From contig NZ_ONDD01000008.1 in assembly GCF_900316465.1 (NCBI RefSeq), positions 1 through 64,000 of the forward strand: a stretch of DNA of 64,000 nucleotides, written 5' to 3'. The notes under the pieces were generated by a model. That model was not told where the DNA came from. It did no database searches and saw only the letters and a list, made by a program, of their open reading frames with translations. This DNA is from an uncultured Fibrobacter sp. Lineage in GTDB: Bacteria; Fibrobacterota; Fibrobacteria; Fibrobacterales; Fibrobacteraceae. Below, piece after piece: positions 15,215 to 23,835 of this stretch. The translations under genes were made by a program, and so were the position numbers. The first letter of the stretch is position 1. Each line of letters starts with the position of its first letter.

Positions 15215-15222
15215 TAAATTTC
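15215..15222 (+). promoter_or_regulatory. TAAATTTC box just before the PorV-like gene
   Basis: TAAATTTC ends 4 nt before the ATG at 15227, with an overlapping TATTTG slightly upstream. No ribosome-binding site fits, so this is a candidate leaderless start. Confidence 0.35.
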
Positions 15223-15226
15223 AATC

Positions 15227-16237
15227 ATGAATTTGAAGCACTTTTTGACAACGGTCTCGGCACTACTAGCAATCCCCGTAGCAAGCCATGCCTACTTTAC
15301 TCAAGGCGATGCCGGACAAGAAGTGTTTTCGTTTATCAATACCTTTGATAGCCCGCGTAACGCAGCTCTCGAAAAGTCGGCAGGTGCAAGCAATTCGACC
15401 GACCCGACGATTGTACAACTTAACCCGGCAGCAGTCATTTTGCCCGAAGGCAAGAACCACATTGCATCGGTTCACTGGCAAACTGGCGACATGGCCGACA
15501 ACCAGGGTAGCATCAGCTATACCGGGCATTACAACAAGTACATTTTCCAGGTCTCGTACAACTGGCTTTCTTACGGCACAATCGAAGGCTACAACGAATA
15601 TGGTGATGCCACGGGTAACGACTACGAACCGTTCAGCCAGCTGGCTACGGCATCGGTCGCCTTCCCCATGAAGCATATCCGCTTCGGTGCAACGATTAAA
15701 TTCGCTGCAGACAAGCTCACGGACGACGCCGGAGACCGCACGGCCTTGGGTGCCGCTTTTGACTGGGGTCTCACCTGGCAGTCCGAAAGCAAGCGCTACG
15801 GTTTAGCCATTATGGCACGTGACTTCGGTTGCCTGTTGCGCGACTATGTAGACGACGGCGAAGATGATTTCTACCCGATGTCGCAGACGTTTGCCATTGC
15901 CGGCTACTTTAGGCCCAAGGTTCTCCCCCGCCTCACGGTTTTTGTTGACAATGATTTTCCGCGTTATCAAGAAGCCTTCTTAAGCTTGGGTGGCGAATAC
16001 GCACTCGGCCAGCATCTTTTTGTTCGCGCCGGTTTTCAGCGCACTTGGCTTGACTTGATCCGCGACGCCAAGGAACTCATGGCGTCAGAAGACCGCCCCG
16101 ACGAAACGAACAACGCCCACATGTTGAGCGCGGGCCTGGGCTATGCGATGGACTTGCTCGCCCTCGATTACAGTTTCTCGTACCTTGCCCAAGGCATGGG
16201 TCATGAACACAGGCTTGGCGTGCGAGTGAATTTCTAA
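15227..16237 (+). CDS. PorV/PorQ-like outer-membrane protein
   Basis: 336 aa. The signal peptide ends at about VASHAYF. The mature N-terminus (GQEVFSFINTFDSPRNAALEKSAGAS, shown in part) and the following LNPAAVILPEGKN match the PorV/PorQ group of outer-membrane proteins, where an NPA segment follows a conserved plug-like start. Many amphipathic strands follow, and the protein ends HRLGVRVNF with the C-terminal Phe typical of barrels. PorV and PorQ take part in type IX secretion in Bacteroidetes, so a role in protein export or surface attachment is possible but unproven. The gene 16250-17002 follows after 12 nt. Confidence 0.7.
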   Translation: MNLKHFLTTVSALLAIPVASHAYFTQGDAGQEVFSFINTFDSPRNAALEKSAGASNSTDPTIVQLNPAAVILPEGKNHIASVHWQTGDMADNQGSISYTGHYNKYIFQVSYNWLSYGTIEGYNEYGDATGNDYEPFSQLATASVAFPMKHIRFGATIKFAADKLTDDAGDRTALGAAFDWGLTWQSESKRYGLAIMARDFGCLLRDYVDDGEDDFYPMSQTFAIAGYFRPKVLPRLTVFVDNDFPRYQEAFLSLGGEYALGQHLFVRAGFQRTWLDLIRDAKELMASEDRPDETNNAHMLSAGLGYAMDLLALDYSFSYLAQGMGHEHRLGVRVNF

Positions 16238-16249
16238 TTCAGGCTTGCA

Positions 16250-17002
16250 ATGCGGCAGTTTGACGTTATTGTTCTCGAAGAAAACTCCCCGCAATTCGAC
16301 AAATGGATTCCCCCTTTTGAAGATCCGGCCCTCGGCTGGTTACACGACTGTGACTGGAACCGCCCGTTGCAAAGCATCGATGCGGAATGGGTCGTCATTA
16401 CGCAGCCCGCAGTTAAAATTGACCGAGACTTTCTGAACAACCTGGCCGAAGTCACCGAAGGTTTCCCGATGGTGGACGCTTTTGCGCCGCGCCTGAAGTG
16501 TGACGGAAAATTCCATGGCGGGCTGTTGCTTGCCGGAAGCAAGGGATTCTCCCCCATTTCTGAAAACGAGAAGATGCGATTTGTTGCGGCCCCAAATCCG
16601 ATGATTGCGGTGTTTTCGAGCCGCATTATCCAGCGCACCGGGTTATTCGATTTGGACCTGCCGCCCGAATACAGGTTGCTGGATTACGCTCTCCGTATGG
16701 CACACGCCGGCGGGAAGATGTTCAACGTTCCGTACCTGGTAGCCTCATTGAACGAAGGCGACTACGCCAGACTTTTAACAGGGCGATTCTTGCACGAAAA
16801 TCAAGCGGTCGCTCCGCTGTGGGAAATCTATTACAAGAGCCTCCCCGTTGGTCTGCTATCCGCCTTCACGTTCCGCCATCTGACCATGGCTCCAAAATTC
16901 TTGGGATTCGATAAAGGCAAGAAACGCCGTCAATTCAAGCGCGACAAAGCAACATCGCTCTCAAAACTAACCGCGGATTATCTCAAAGAAATTTCGGTTT
17001 AG
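16250..17002 (+). CDS. Glycosyltransferase-like protein
   Basis: 250 aa, no signal peptide. The layout resembles a GT-A (family 2) glycosyltransferase: an early acidic segment (WLHDCDWNRPL), a mid-domain MIAVFSSRIIQRTGLFDLDL, and RLLDYALRMAHAGGKMFNVP, the usual position of the ED-like catalytic helix. A canonical DxD was not found at the normal place, so activity is uncertain. The C-terminus is Lys/Arg-rich. It lies 12 nt downstream of the PorV-like gene and overlaps the last 4 nt of the convergent 16999-17445 gene. Confidence 0.5.
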   Translation: MRQFDVIVLEENSPQFDKWIPPFEDPALGWLHDCDWNRPLQSIDAEWVVITQPAVKIDRDFLNNLAEVTEGFPMVDAFAPRLKCDGKFHGGLLLAGSKGFSPISENEKMRFVAAPNPMIAVFSSRIIQRTGLFDLDLPPEYRLLDYALRMAHAGGKMFNVPYLVASLNEGDYARLLTGRFLHENQAVAPLWEIYYKSLPVGLLSAFTFRHLTMAPKFLGFDKGKKRRQFKRDKATSLSKLTADYLKEISV

Positions 17003-17445
17003 AAGAACACCCAGACAGCGAGCCAGAAGACCATCAGGCAAAATTCCATTTCCTTGGAAATTTTAGAAAGGAACGTGCTGCAAAGCGTCATGCTCAAAAG
17101 CGCGAGGATTCTGGTCCAGGCGATGTCGATGCCACGGTAATAAAGGGCAATGCCGCCAAAGAGTTCAATCCAGCACCAAAGCGATTGCGCAAGCACCAAG
17201 TAACGCCTACGATAAAGCGGAAGCGAGGTGGTCGAAAGACAGAGGCACAGGGCGAGCATACGGAACGGATAATGTTCCAAAGTCGGGTCTATGGTTTCGC
17301 CGGCAAAACAAGTGAACACGCCGAACAGAACCAAGAAGCCTGCTAGCAAGCCACCATTGCGATATGGAGACGATCCCTTACGCCACAAGAACGAGGCACA
17401 GCCGAGGGCAATCAGGCAAGAAAGCGAATTGGCAAGAGGTGTCAT
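16999..17445 (-). CDS. Small integral membrane protein of the ACIII-like operon
   Basis: 148 aa with about five hydrophobic segments. No family recognised. Its ATG overlaps the TAA of the NrfD/cytochrome gene by one base, so it is the last gene of the five-gene electron-transfer operon. Alternative complex III also carries small membrane subunits (ActD, ActF), but sequence similarity to them is not evident. A structural or quinone-pocket subunit is an inference from position only. Confidence 0.65.
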   Translation of the reverse strand: MTPLANSLSCLIALGCASFLWRKGSSPYRNGGLLAGFLVLFGVFTCFAGETIDPTLEHYPFRMLALCLCLSTTSLPLYRRRYLVLAQSLWCWIELFGGIALYYRGIDIAWTRILALLSMTLCSTFLSKISKEMEFCLMVFWLAVWVFF

Positions 17446-19223
17446 TATTCACCCTCCTTTGCCGATTCGGGAGCGGATTTTTCGGCTAGCGTCCGCATGT
17501 AATTCACGAGGCCCAAAGCTTCACTCGGAGTCAAGCGACCCACGTAGGGGTTCATGTTGCCGCGGCCGTTCAAAATCACCTTGACCAAGGAATCTGCGCC
17601 AAGGCTATCGAGACGCAGGATATCCAGCTTTTGCGGCACCGGGTAGAATTCGCGGACGAATTTTTCATTGAAGCGACCATCGGTCCCGTGGCATGTGGCA
17701 CAACGGGCATTCCAAATGAACCTGGAATCTTGGCTATGATTCAGGGAGGCCACCGTCAAAGAGGTAAGCGAAACATTCGACTTTTGAGAAGCGCCGCCGG
17801 CAAAGAATGTTCCAAGGCAGGCTGCCGCCAGAACGAACAAAATCACGCACAGCGTTTTTTCGCGGCGAGTCAAAACGAAAGTCTGTTCAACGAGATAAGC
17901 ACGAACGCACAGGGTAACCGCCGTCACGACGGCTATAATCGGGTACAAGAGCGGAATCACGTTGGCAATTGAAAGGTCAACATTTGCAAACACGCTTTGG
18001 CCCCACACCCACACAGAGAAGAGAATGGCCGCAGCAAAGCCCACCAGCAAGGGGAAACGCAGAATGTGGTATTCTTCAGAAGACCAAGGCTGCATGTAAA
18101 AGCCTTTTTTGAGTTTTTCGATACCGCGCACGCCCGTGAAGTTTTCTTTTTCAAATTCCTCTTGTTCGGCTTCGGCCAAATCGGTGCCATCGACTTCGCC
18201 AAAATAGGAGCCCGCCCCCTCCATGTTGCGGTTTAGGTAACGGCGAAAGCCGAAGAACAGCAGCATGAAACCGCCTACCGAGAAGGTAACAAGGCCCAAG
18301 TCAATCCGGCCAAAGGTTGCCGCGGCCTGCCCTGCCGAGGGCGAAACAAGATAATAGCGTTCCAGGAATAAGCCAATAAGAATCGAGACCGAGAAGAATA
18401 TTCGGCCGACGCGATGTTCGCGAATAATCGCCACCATTCGAAGTTGCGGAAGGACTCCGGCAAAGATAAATGCCGATGTACAGAAATAGCCTTTAATGAT
18501 GAGGTCCCAAATCCAGATAGCGCAAAGGATCCAGGTGCATATAAGCTGCAGGCGTTCCAAGAGACGCACGCGGTAGCCTTCGGCGCAAATCAAGAGGTTC
18601 ACAAGCGCAAGGCCCGAAAGAATCGCTCCCGCGATAAAGTAAACCGGGAAGAACGCGCCGCGCCACTCCGGCACGAACGTGGTTGCAAAATCAAGGCTCA
18701 CCACCGTATGCACCCAGAGCACCAGCGGGAACAAGAGCCACGCCATCGGCTTGCGGTAACGTTCCAGCAGCGGGTTCTCGCGGGATTTTAAATGTACGCC
18801 AAAGAACAAGAGCGACAGAAGCGCATATACAGCAATGCAGCAGAAGTCCCAAACCAAGGGCGAGCGCACATTGGCAAAATTGCCGCGGGCATCGAGGAAG
18901 GGGGCCACCATGTAAAAGTTATCGATGACGCCCAAATGCATAAGCGGAAAAATTGCCGCAAACACGAGACTCACGAGCGTCGAAAGCTCTGCAATTAAAG
19001 CCGTGCGGCGGTCAAGCTTGATATCGAGCGCGAGGAAAATCGCCGACAGGAGCGTGCCGGCATGGGCAAGGCCAATCCAGAACACAAACAGGCTAATGGG
19101 CGTTCCCCAGAAGGTATGGGAATCCACCATCCAAGCCGAAGGTCCCTGATAAATCGAGTACCCCAGAGCATAAAGCCCCGGCAAAAACAGCGTTAGCCCC
19201 AAAATCATCAGGTAGCGAAACAT
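17445..19223 (-). CDS. NrfD/ActC-like quinol-interacting subunit fused to a cytochrome c domain
   Basis: 592 aa. Residues about 1-350 are a polytopic NrfD/ActC-type membrane domain: SLFVFWIGLAHAGTLLSAIF, IFPLMHLG and LDFATTFVPEWRGAFFPVYF are close to the motifs of ActC in alternative complex III. After a cytoplasmic-looking acidic linker (about 355-405), three or four further membrane segments lead to a periplasmic domain with one heme site CATCHG and a downstream Met-containing loop, ending LVNYMRTLAEK as in small class I cytochromes c. Expected role: oxidise or reduce membrane quinol and pass electrons through Fe-S and heme partners. Start ATG overlaps the TAA of the Fe-S gene (TAATG). The fusion of ActC-like and cytochrome parts in one chain is unusual. 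Confidence 0.8.
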   Translation of the reverse strand: MFRYLMILGLTLFLPGLYALGYSIYQGPSAWMVDSHTFWGTPISLFVFWIGLAHAGTLLSAIFLALDIKLDRRTALIAELSTLVSLVFAAIFPLMHLGVIDNFYMVAPFLDARGNFANVRSPLVWDFCCIAVYALLSLLFFGVHLKSRENPLLERYRKPMAWLLFPLVLWVHTVVSLDFATTFVPEWRGAFFPVYFIAGAILSGLALVNLLICAEGYRVRLLERLQLICTWILCAIWIWDLIIKGYFCTSAFIFAGVLPQLRMVAIIREHRVGRIFFSVSILIGLFLERYYLVSPSAGQAAATFGRIDLGLVTFSVGGFMLLFFGFRRYLNRNMEGAGSYFGEVDGTDLAEAEQEEFEKENFTGVRGIEKLKKGFYMQPWSSEEYHILRFPLLVGFAAAILFSVWVWGQSVFANVDLSIANVIPLLYPIIAVVTAVTLCVRAYLVEQTFVLTRREKTLCVILFVLAAACLGTFFAGGASQKSNVSLTSLTVASLNHSQDSRFIWNARCATCHGTDGRFNEKFVREFYPVPQKLDILRLDSLGADSLVKVILNGRGNMNPYVGRLTPSEALGLVNYMRTLAEKSAPESAKEGE

Positions 19224-20110
19224 TAGCGCATCCCCCGCATAAATACCACAGATGGGTCAAGGTTCGCCAGTTCGCGGGGCGCGTAAAGAACACGGTTCTT
19301 GGTCTGCTTTACCAGCGGCGACTTTTCATCGAGCCAGTTGCCAAAGATGATTGCATTCTTGGGGCAGGCTTCGGCGCAAGCAGTTTTGACGCCGCGACCG
19401 CGCCATTCTTCGGCGGTTACGCCAACGGTAAGCGACGTCTTGAATTTAAGGCGATCGTTCTGCAGGCGGTGCAGGCAAAGGCTGCATTTTTCCATGACGC
19501 CCTTGTCGCGAAGCGGGACTTCGTGATTGAACTGTCGGGCAAGCCCTAGCTTTTGGGCGTCGTTAAAATTGAACTTTCTAGCCTGAACGGGGCAATTTGC
19601 GCCACAGAAACGGCTACCCGTACAACGCTTGTACATCATGGCGCTCAAGCCATCGGGCGTGTGGTTTGCGGCCCCCGTCGGGCATACTCGTTCGCACGGG
19701 GCATTCCCGCAGTGCGCACACATGAAGGGGGCGCTGCCGCGCATGTCGACCCAGTGCATAAAACGCCCGCGGGCAGCATCTTCATCGGGAACCAGCGGCA
19801 CGTTGTTTTCGAGGTTGCAGGCCAGAATGCACTTGCCGCAACCGTCGCAGGCATCCAGATCTATCGCCATGCCGAAACGGTTGAGGGTCGAGGCTCCCGG
19901 AATCTTGAGTGCACCCGGAGTCGGGATTTTCACGAGGTCGAGGGATTTTTTCGCCTGCGACAGGGCAAGCTTGACTTCGTCTTCAAAACGTTTGAGGCTT
20001 GGCAAATCGCCGGCGAGTTCTTCGAGCGGAATCTTGCGGCAGCCAAACAGCAGCCCCATTACCGCTACCAGAGAACAACTCTTGATGAATTCGCGACGAT
20101 CCATACCCAT
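19223..20110 (-). CDS. Tat-exported Fe-S lipoprotein (NrfC/ActB-type)
   Basis: 295 aa. The N-terminus has a twin-arginine motif (DRREFIKSCSLV) and then LLFGC, a lipobox, so it is probably a Tat-exported lipoprotein. From residue about 85 there is a DMSO-reductase-B-type ferredoxin domain with four Cys groups: CDGCGKCILAC, CAHCGNAPCERVCP, CTGSRFCGANCP and MEKCSLC...CAEACP. In the third group a Ser replaces the second Cys of the usual CxxCxxCxxxC, which predicts one 3Fe-4S or altered cluster, as in ActB. The molybdopterin-like part of ActB is absent. Start ATG 20110 with GAAGGT upstream; ATG 20104 is a possible alternative. Electron carrier between the pentaheme subunit and the NrfD-like protein. 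Confidence 0.85.
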   Translation of the reverse strand: MGMDRREFIKSCSLVAVMGLLFGCRKIPLEELAGDLPSLKRFEDEVKLALSQAKKSLDLVKIPTPGALKIPGASTLNRFGMAIDLDACDGCGKCILACNLENNVPLVPDEDAARGRFMHWVDMRGSAPFMCAHCGNAPCERVCPTGAANHTPDGLSAMMYKRCTGSRFCGANCPVQARKFNFNDAQKLGLARQFNHEVPLRDKGVMEKCSLCLHRLQNDRLKFKTSLTVGVTAEEWRGRGVKTACAEACPKNAIIFGNWLDEKSPLVKQTKNRVLYAPRELANLDPSVVFMRGMR

Positions 20111-20126
20111 AAGATACCTTCACGAA

Positions 20127-20645
20127 TCAGCGGTGGCAAGCGGCGCAGTACGTGGCCGCCGGCTTAAAGCCTTTTTCTTTGAAAGTTTCGCCCCTGTGGC
20201 ACTTGAGGCAACTTTGCATATTGAACAATTCTGCGCCGTAGCGGTTCTGCATGTAGCCCCTACCATGACAATCGGCGCAAGCGACGCCTGCGGCGGCATG
20301 CACGCCATGGTGAAACACCACATGATCCGGCAAATGGCGCTTGTGGGACCACGGGCGGTCATCAGCTTTTGCAAGCATAGAATCCAGCGTCTCGATTCCC
20401 GGATTTTCGGTCAGCGGGAGCCTGTGGCAGTCCATGCAGTCAGCTTTCGCGGGCATAAAGGCATTCGCCGAGGCGCGCGAGCCCGTATGGCAGGCGGCAC
20501 AGTCCAAACCGATTGAATCGCCGTGCAACGCATGGTCAAAAGGAATCGCACCCACGGCACGTTCAGGAACGCGCGACTCCCCCATCAAGAAATCCGCCAA
20601 GAAAAAAGAGAATACGACAACAAAACAAAGTGCAACCCACTTCAT
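20127..20645 (-). CDS. Pentaheme cytochrome c, membrane-anchored
   Basis: 172 aa. An N-terminal signal-anchor (WVALCFVVVFSFFLADFL) is followed by five heme sites CxxCH (CAACH, CMDCH, CADCH, CLKCH, CAACH) and many extra His for bis-His ligation, as in class III/c7-like domains. ActA of alternative complex III and related Qrc/Nrf-type cytochromes have the same style. The ATG overlaps the upstream TGA as ATGA. Probably the periplasmic electron exit or entry subunit of the complex. Confidence 0.88.
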   Translation of the reverse strand: MKWVALCFVVVFSFFLADFLMGESRVPERAVGAIPFDHALHGDSIGLDCAACHTGSRASANAFMPAKADCMDCHRLPLTENPGIETLDSMLAKADDRPWSHKRHLPDHVVFHHGVHAAAGVACADCHGRGYMQNRYGAELFNMQSCLKCHRGETFKEKGFKPAATYCAACHR

Positions 20646-21007
20646 TTTGGCCTTCCTGGGTCATCGGGATTCTTGAGAATGTACAAGAGCCACGCCGTCA
20701 TCATTTTCGCCTGCTCTTCGGTAAGCGGAGTGATTTCCATGGCGGGCCATTCTTCGGGATGCTGCGGAGTCGGATGCATCAGGTAACGCACCATGCCTTC
20801 CGGATTTTCAGCATAATTTGCCACATTGTCGCGCATCGGGGGTGCTGCAAACTTGCGTGCCCAACGGTGGCAACCGCGGCATTCGTTTTCAAAATATTCG
20901 TGAGCTTGTGTTTTGAGTTCAGGCGTAACCGGCGGAAGCACAAAAGCCTCCACCGCAAATAAAGCACATACCGCCACAAAAACGAAGACTACCACCCGGA
21001 GTTTCAA
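20642..21007 (-). CDS. Monoheme cytochrome c, first gene of the operon
   Basis: 121 aa. Signal peptide (VVVFVFVAVCALFAVEAF) then one heme site, CRGCH. A Met about 55 residues later (EWPAMEITPLTEEQ) is a candidate sixth ligand, and MMTAWLLYIL is the usual C-terminal helix of small cytochromes c. The start codon is TTG at 21007, supported by an AAGGA box 7 nt upstream; the ATG nearer the box runs into a stop. It overlaps the pentaheme gene by 4 nt. Likely electron partner of the complex, comparable in role to ActE. Confidence 0.8.
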   Translation of the reverse strand: MKLRVVVFVFVAVCALFAVEAFVLPPVTPELKTQAHEYFENECRGCHRWARKFAAPPMRDNVANYAENPEGMVRYLMHPTPQHPEEWPAMEITPLTEEQAKMMTAWLLYILKNPDDPGRPK

Positions 21008-21038
21008 AACACCATCCTTTTGAATACAAGATTCGTCT

Positions 21039-21046
21039 TAAATATA
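21039..21046 (-). promoter_or_regulatory. Candidate promoter box of the ACIII-like operon
   Basis: Minus-strand TATATTTA about 30 nt ahead of the TTG start of the monoheme cytochrome gene. Divergent from the gene at 21095. Confidence 0.45.
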
Positions 21047-21094
21047 AACATTTTTTTTCAAATATATTCCTATTTTTAGGTTCAGGAGACACAA

Positions 21095-21898
21095 ATGAAA
21101 AATTTCTTATTCTGCCTAATGCTTTTGGCGGGTTTTGCCGCAGCGAATACGTGCACCGAAGCAATTTTTATACTCAGCAAAGGAAGCTTGGACATTACCC
21201 AAGACAAAGCATATCACGACTCCTCGTATTTTGTAGAGAACTACACCCATAAAAACGAATGGTCTCACAAAATATATTACACTAACGGGAAAATTGACAG
21301 TTTAGTTATGGACCCGATGAAAGATAGTGCATCAATTCATACTTCGTATTACTACTGGAATTTAGACGAACGTGCACTCAAAGGAAATACATCCGAAACC
21401 ATCATAACTCAAGAATCATCAGGGGATACCATTATATTTACTGAAAAACAGTATTCCAAAGGTTCTTTAGAAGGCACCTGTATAACGAAGAAGATTCATT
21501 CATACATATCTTCTTACACTTATGAATACGACTCTTTTGAAGAAATATTTTTTTCTAACGACACTTTATACGACAAACGAATTTTTGATTATAACACAAC
21601 TGCTCCTAGACACGAAATCACATTCACCGTTGGGGATTCGTCAAACGACTTTAAGTGCTATGAATACGAAACGCGTGATGGAAAAACTAATCTTCGCGAA
21701 ACGATAGAATACATCAAAACAGATAACGGATATGAGCTTAAATATCTAGAAGAATCTTCTGCCGGATACTATTTGAGAGAATTCTTCTTTGTAAATTCCA
21801 ACGCCACTACTGCCATCCGCAAGCAACGTCCGGCGGTAAAGATTTCGCCGAAAGCTAGGTACTTCGATTTGCTTGGTAGGTATAAGTATACTCGATAA
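21095..21898 (+). CDS. Secreted protein of unknown function
   Basis: 267 aa. Signal peptide MKNFLFCLMLLAGFAAANT; the mature protein is rich in Tyr, Ser, Thr and Lys and predicted beta-rich. The tail SPKARYFDLLGRYKYTR resembles a short C-terminal signature without a clear family. GTTCAGGAGACAC gives a good ribosome-binding site. A/T-rich codon use contrasts with the cytochrome operon it diverges from, pointing to an accessory gene. No function assigned. Confidence 0.6.
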   Translation: MKNFLFCLMLLAGFAAANTCTEAIFILSKGSLDITQDKAYHDSSYFVENYTHKNEWSHKIYYTNGKIDSLVMDPMKDSASIHTSYYYWNLDERALKGNTSETIITQESSGDTIIFTEKQYSKGSLEGTCITKKIHSYISSYTYEYDSFEEIFFSNDTLYDKRIFDYNTTAPRHEITFTVGDSSNDFKCYEYETRDGKTNLRETIEYIKTDNGYELKYLEESSAGYYLREFFFVNSNATTAIRKQRPAVKISPKARYFDLLGRYKYTR

Positions 21899-21899
21899 A

Positions 21900-21927
21900 G
21901 GAGATGCCCGCTTGCGCGGGCATGACA
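21900..21927. repeat. Short palindromic repeat ahead of mntP
   Basis: GATGCCCGC-TTGC-GCGGGCAT palindrome with GGAG to the left and GACAG to the right. It has the same frame (GGAGAT...ATGACA) as the repeat inside ligA at 25133-25161, so both belong to one dispersed family. It starts 2 nt after the previous stop. Confidence 0.65.
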
Positions 21928-21936
21928 GATTATAGA

Positions 21937-22500
21937 ATGGGCATTATTGAAATTATCATTATCGCGGTTGTAGAGGCAATGGACTGCTTCGCCGTCGCAA
22001 TTGCCACGGGGCTTTCTAAAAAAGGAATCAAGTACAGCCGCGCCATGCTCCAAGCGGTGAGCTTCGGAGTTTTCCAGGGCGGCATGACGCTGCTCGGGTA
22101 CTTTCTCGGGAGTTTTGCCGAGCGATGGTTCAACACCGTCGGCACGCCTATCGCCTGCACCATCCTTTGCATTCTGGGCGGACGCATGATCTGGGGCGCC
22201 GTTCGTGGTGACGCAGGCGAAGAAGAAGGCGAACAGATTGCCGCAAAGAACCTGACGATTGCAAACATCTTGCTGCTTTCGGTCGCGACAAGTATTGACG
22301 CCTTTGCCGTAGGGATTTCGTTTGCATTCTTGAACGCGAACATGATTCTTGCCACCAGCGCCATTGCACTTGCAAGCTTTATCATGGGCGTTCTCGGGTA
22401 TGAAATCGGCCGTCACGCCGCCAAACGCTTCAAAACAAAGATTCCTGAAATCGTCGCAGGCATTATCCTTATCGGCATCGGCGTGAAAATGCTATTCTAG
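21937..22500 (+). CDS. mntP: Manganese efflux pump MntP
   Basis: 187 aa from ATG 21937, the normal length. An in-frame ATG at 21904 lies inside a palindromic repeat and would add MPACAGMTDYR, which is repeat-derived. Six membrane segments with the two paired Asp motifs of the MntP (DUF204) family: EAMDCFAVAIATGL near the start and SIDAFAVGISFAFLN in the middle. Exports Mn2+ across the inner membrane. No mntP riboswitch was recognised upstream. Its stop overlaps the convergent lipoprotein gene by 9 nt. Confidence 0.88.
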   Translation: MGIIEIIIIAVVEAMDCFAVAIATGLSKKGIKYSRAMLQAVSFGVFQGGMTLLGYFLGSFAERWFNTVGTPIACTILCILGGRMIWGAVRGDAGEEEGEQIAAKNLTIANILLLSVATSIDAFAVGISFAFLNANMILATSAIALASFIMGVLGYEIGRHAAKRFKTKIPEIVAGIILIGIGVKMLF

Positions 22501-23835
22501 TCCGCAAGGATACTGCTTAAGCCACTTGATAATATCTTCCCTGGAATGTTGCTCTGAACAGATTTCAGGGTAAACTTTCGGGGCGAGTTCTTCGGGATCG
22601 AATCCGTATTTGAACACGACCCACACCGTGGTTCCAAAGCCCGCGCCAATGGCAAGGCTTACAGGCACGCTACCCGTGGTAAGCATACCGCCCAGGAATC
22701 CAAGGGAACCTTCAAGGACAGAGGTCCAGAAAATGCTTTTGGGTTCCATTTGCTGGCAATAATCCAAGGAATCCACGGGCACCTGGTAAATCAATTTTCC
22801 ATAATCCTGCCGCAGCCAGACCGCATTTGCGCTTTCGTCGTAGCAAATTCCCTTGCTAGTGACGGCGACAACCGATTCGGTCGGATGGTAAATAATGGAC
22901 ATCGTCTGAGAGCTGTCGGCAAGGCGGAACCAGTTACGTTTGATTGTATGAAGCGAATCGATGTTTTCTTTTTTCGTTTCCAAACTATCGGCAGACTTCG
23001 TTTTCATGCTATCGACAGAGACGGTCTTCACTTTTTTCATCTTTTCGATATTGTTATCGGCAGCCCCTCTCATTATATCGTTTCCGCCGATACTCATGAC
23101 CGAAGACAATCCCCAGAAATCCAAGGTGACCGCAAAACGGTTCCGGTTTTCAGTCCAATCGCGGCCATAGCGAAATTCTAGAGCCAAATTGCCCATACGT
23201 TTAAAACTATGCGAAACATAAAATCCGCCACCGACTTCAGTATAGAACTTGGAGCGGGGCGAAGGCAGCCCCTTCCCAAAACAAACGCCTTCACAAGGTT
23301 CTTCATCTACATAAAAATATTCACGTCCGTTTCTGGACAAGTGTTCCGTAAAGCCGATTTTCCAACGGTCATTTAAAGGAATTTGTTCTATCAGCATTCC
23401 GCCGCCGGAATAAGAAGCAAAAGACGATTTATCGTCTTCGGGTTCATCGGTAGAAACTACCGCCAAGCCAAAAATATTGCTCCAGCCCGTCAGGCCAAAA
23501 TACGGAGAGACAATGCCGCCCTGCAAAAAAGGAGTCAAGGACTGAACGCCCCAACCAAAGGTAAAGTACCCCCCATTGATATAGCTCAACAAGGTCAAAT
23601 CACCCCACCATTCTGCATGGCTCCAGTGGCCGAGTTCCGTACTTTCGTGGTAGCCATTATCCAGGTTACCGAAATACTGCGAATAAGAAATATTTCGAAC
23701 AGCCTTGTCTTGCTTATAGCTTGCCATATAGGCGGCAGCCGGAGGCGGGCGCATAATGGAACTGCAACCCCCAAGAATCGCGGCCATTGTCACGAGCAAG
23801 ACAAGAATCACCCTATGTTTCATAGTATTCATCAT
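22492..23835 (-). CDS. Barrel-like lipoprotein (MRPPxA family) with C-terminal membrane-active extension
   Basis: 447 aa from ATG 23835, whose ATGA overlaps the stop of the upstream gene. Lipobox AAILGGC, then SSIMRPPPAAAYMASY, the same signature as the lipoprotein at 101-886. The two also share GG-x-LIEQI and the LEFRYGRDW...NRFAVTL C-terminal strand block (to about residue 255). A Lys/Asp/Ser linker and then an extra domain of about 160 residues follow, with a Gly-rich hydrophobic stretch (GSLGFLGGMLTTGSVPVSLA). Function unknown; probably outer-membrane associated and co-translated with 23832-24695. Confidence 0.7.
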   Translation of the reverse strand: MMNTMKHRVILVLLVTMAAILGGCSSIMRPPPAAAYMASYKQDKAVRNISYSQYFGNLDNGYHESTELGHWSHAEWWGDLTLLSYINGGYFTFGWGVQSLTPFLQGGIVSPYFGLTGWSNIFGLAVVSTDEPEDDKSSFASYSGGGMLIEQIPLNDRWKIGFTEHLSRNGREYFYVDEEPCEGVCFGKGLPSPRSKFYTEVGGGFYVSHSFKRMGNLALEFRYGRDWTENRNRFAVTLDFWGLSSVMSIGGNDIMRGAADNNIEKMKKVKTVSVDSMKTKSADSLETKKENIDSLHTIKRNWFRLADSSQTMSIIYHPTESVVAVTSKGICYDESANAVWLRQDYGKLIYQVPVDSLDYCQQMEPKSIFWTSVLEGSLGFLGGMLTTGSVPVSLAIGAGFGTTVWVVFKYGFDPEELAPKVYPEICSEQHSREDIIKWLKQYPCGLE

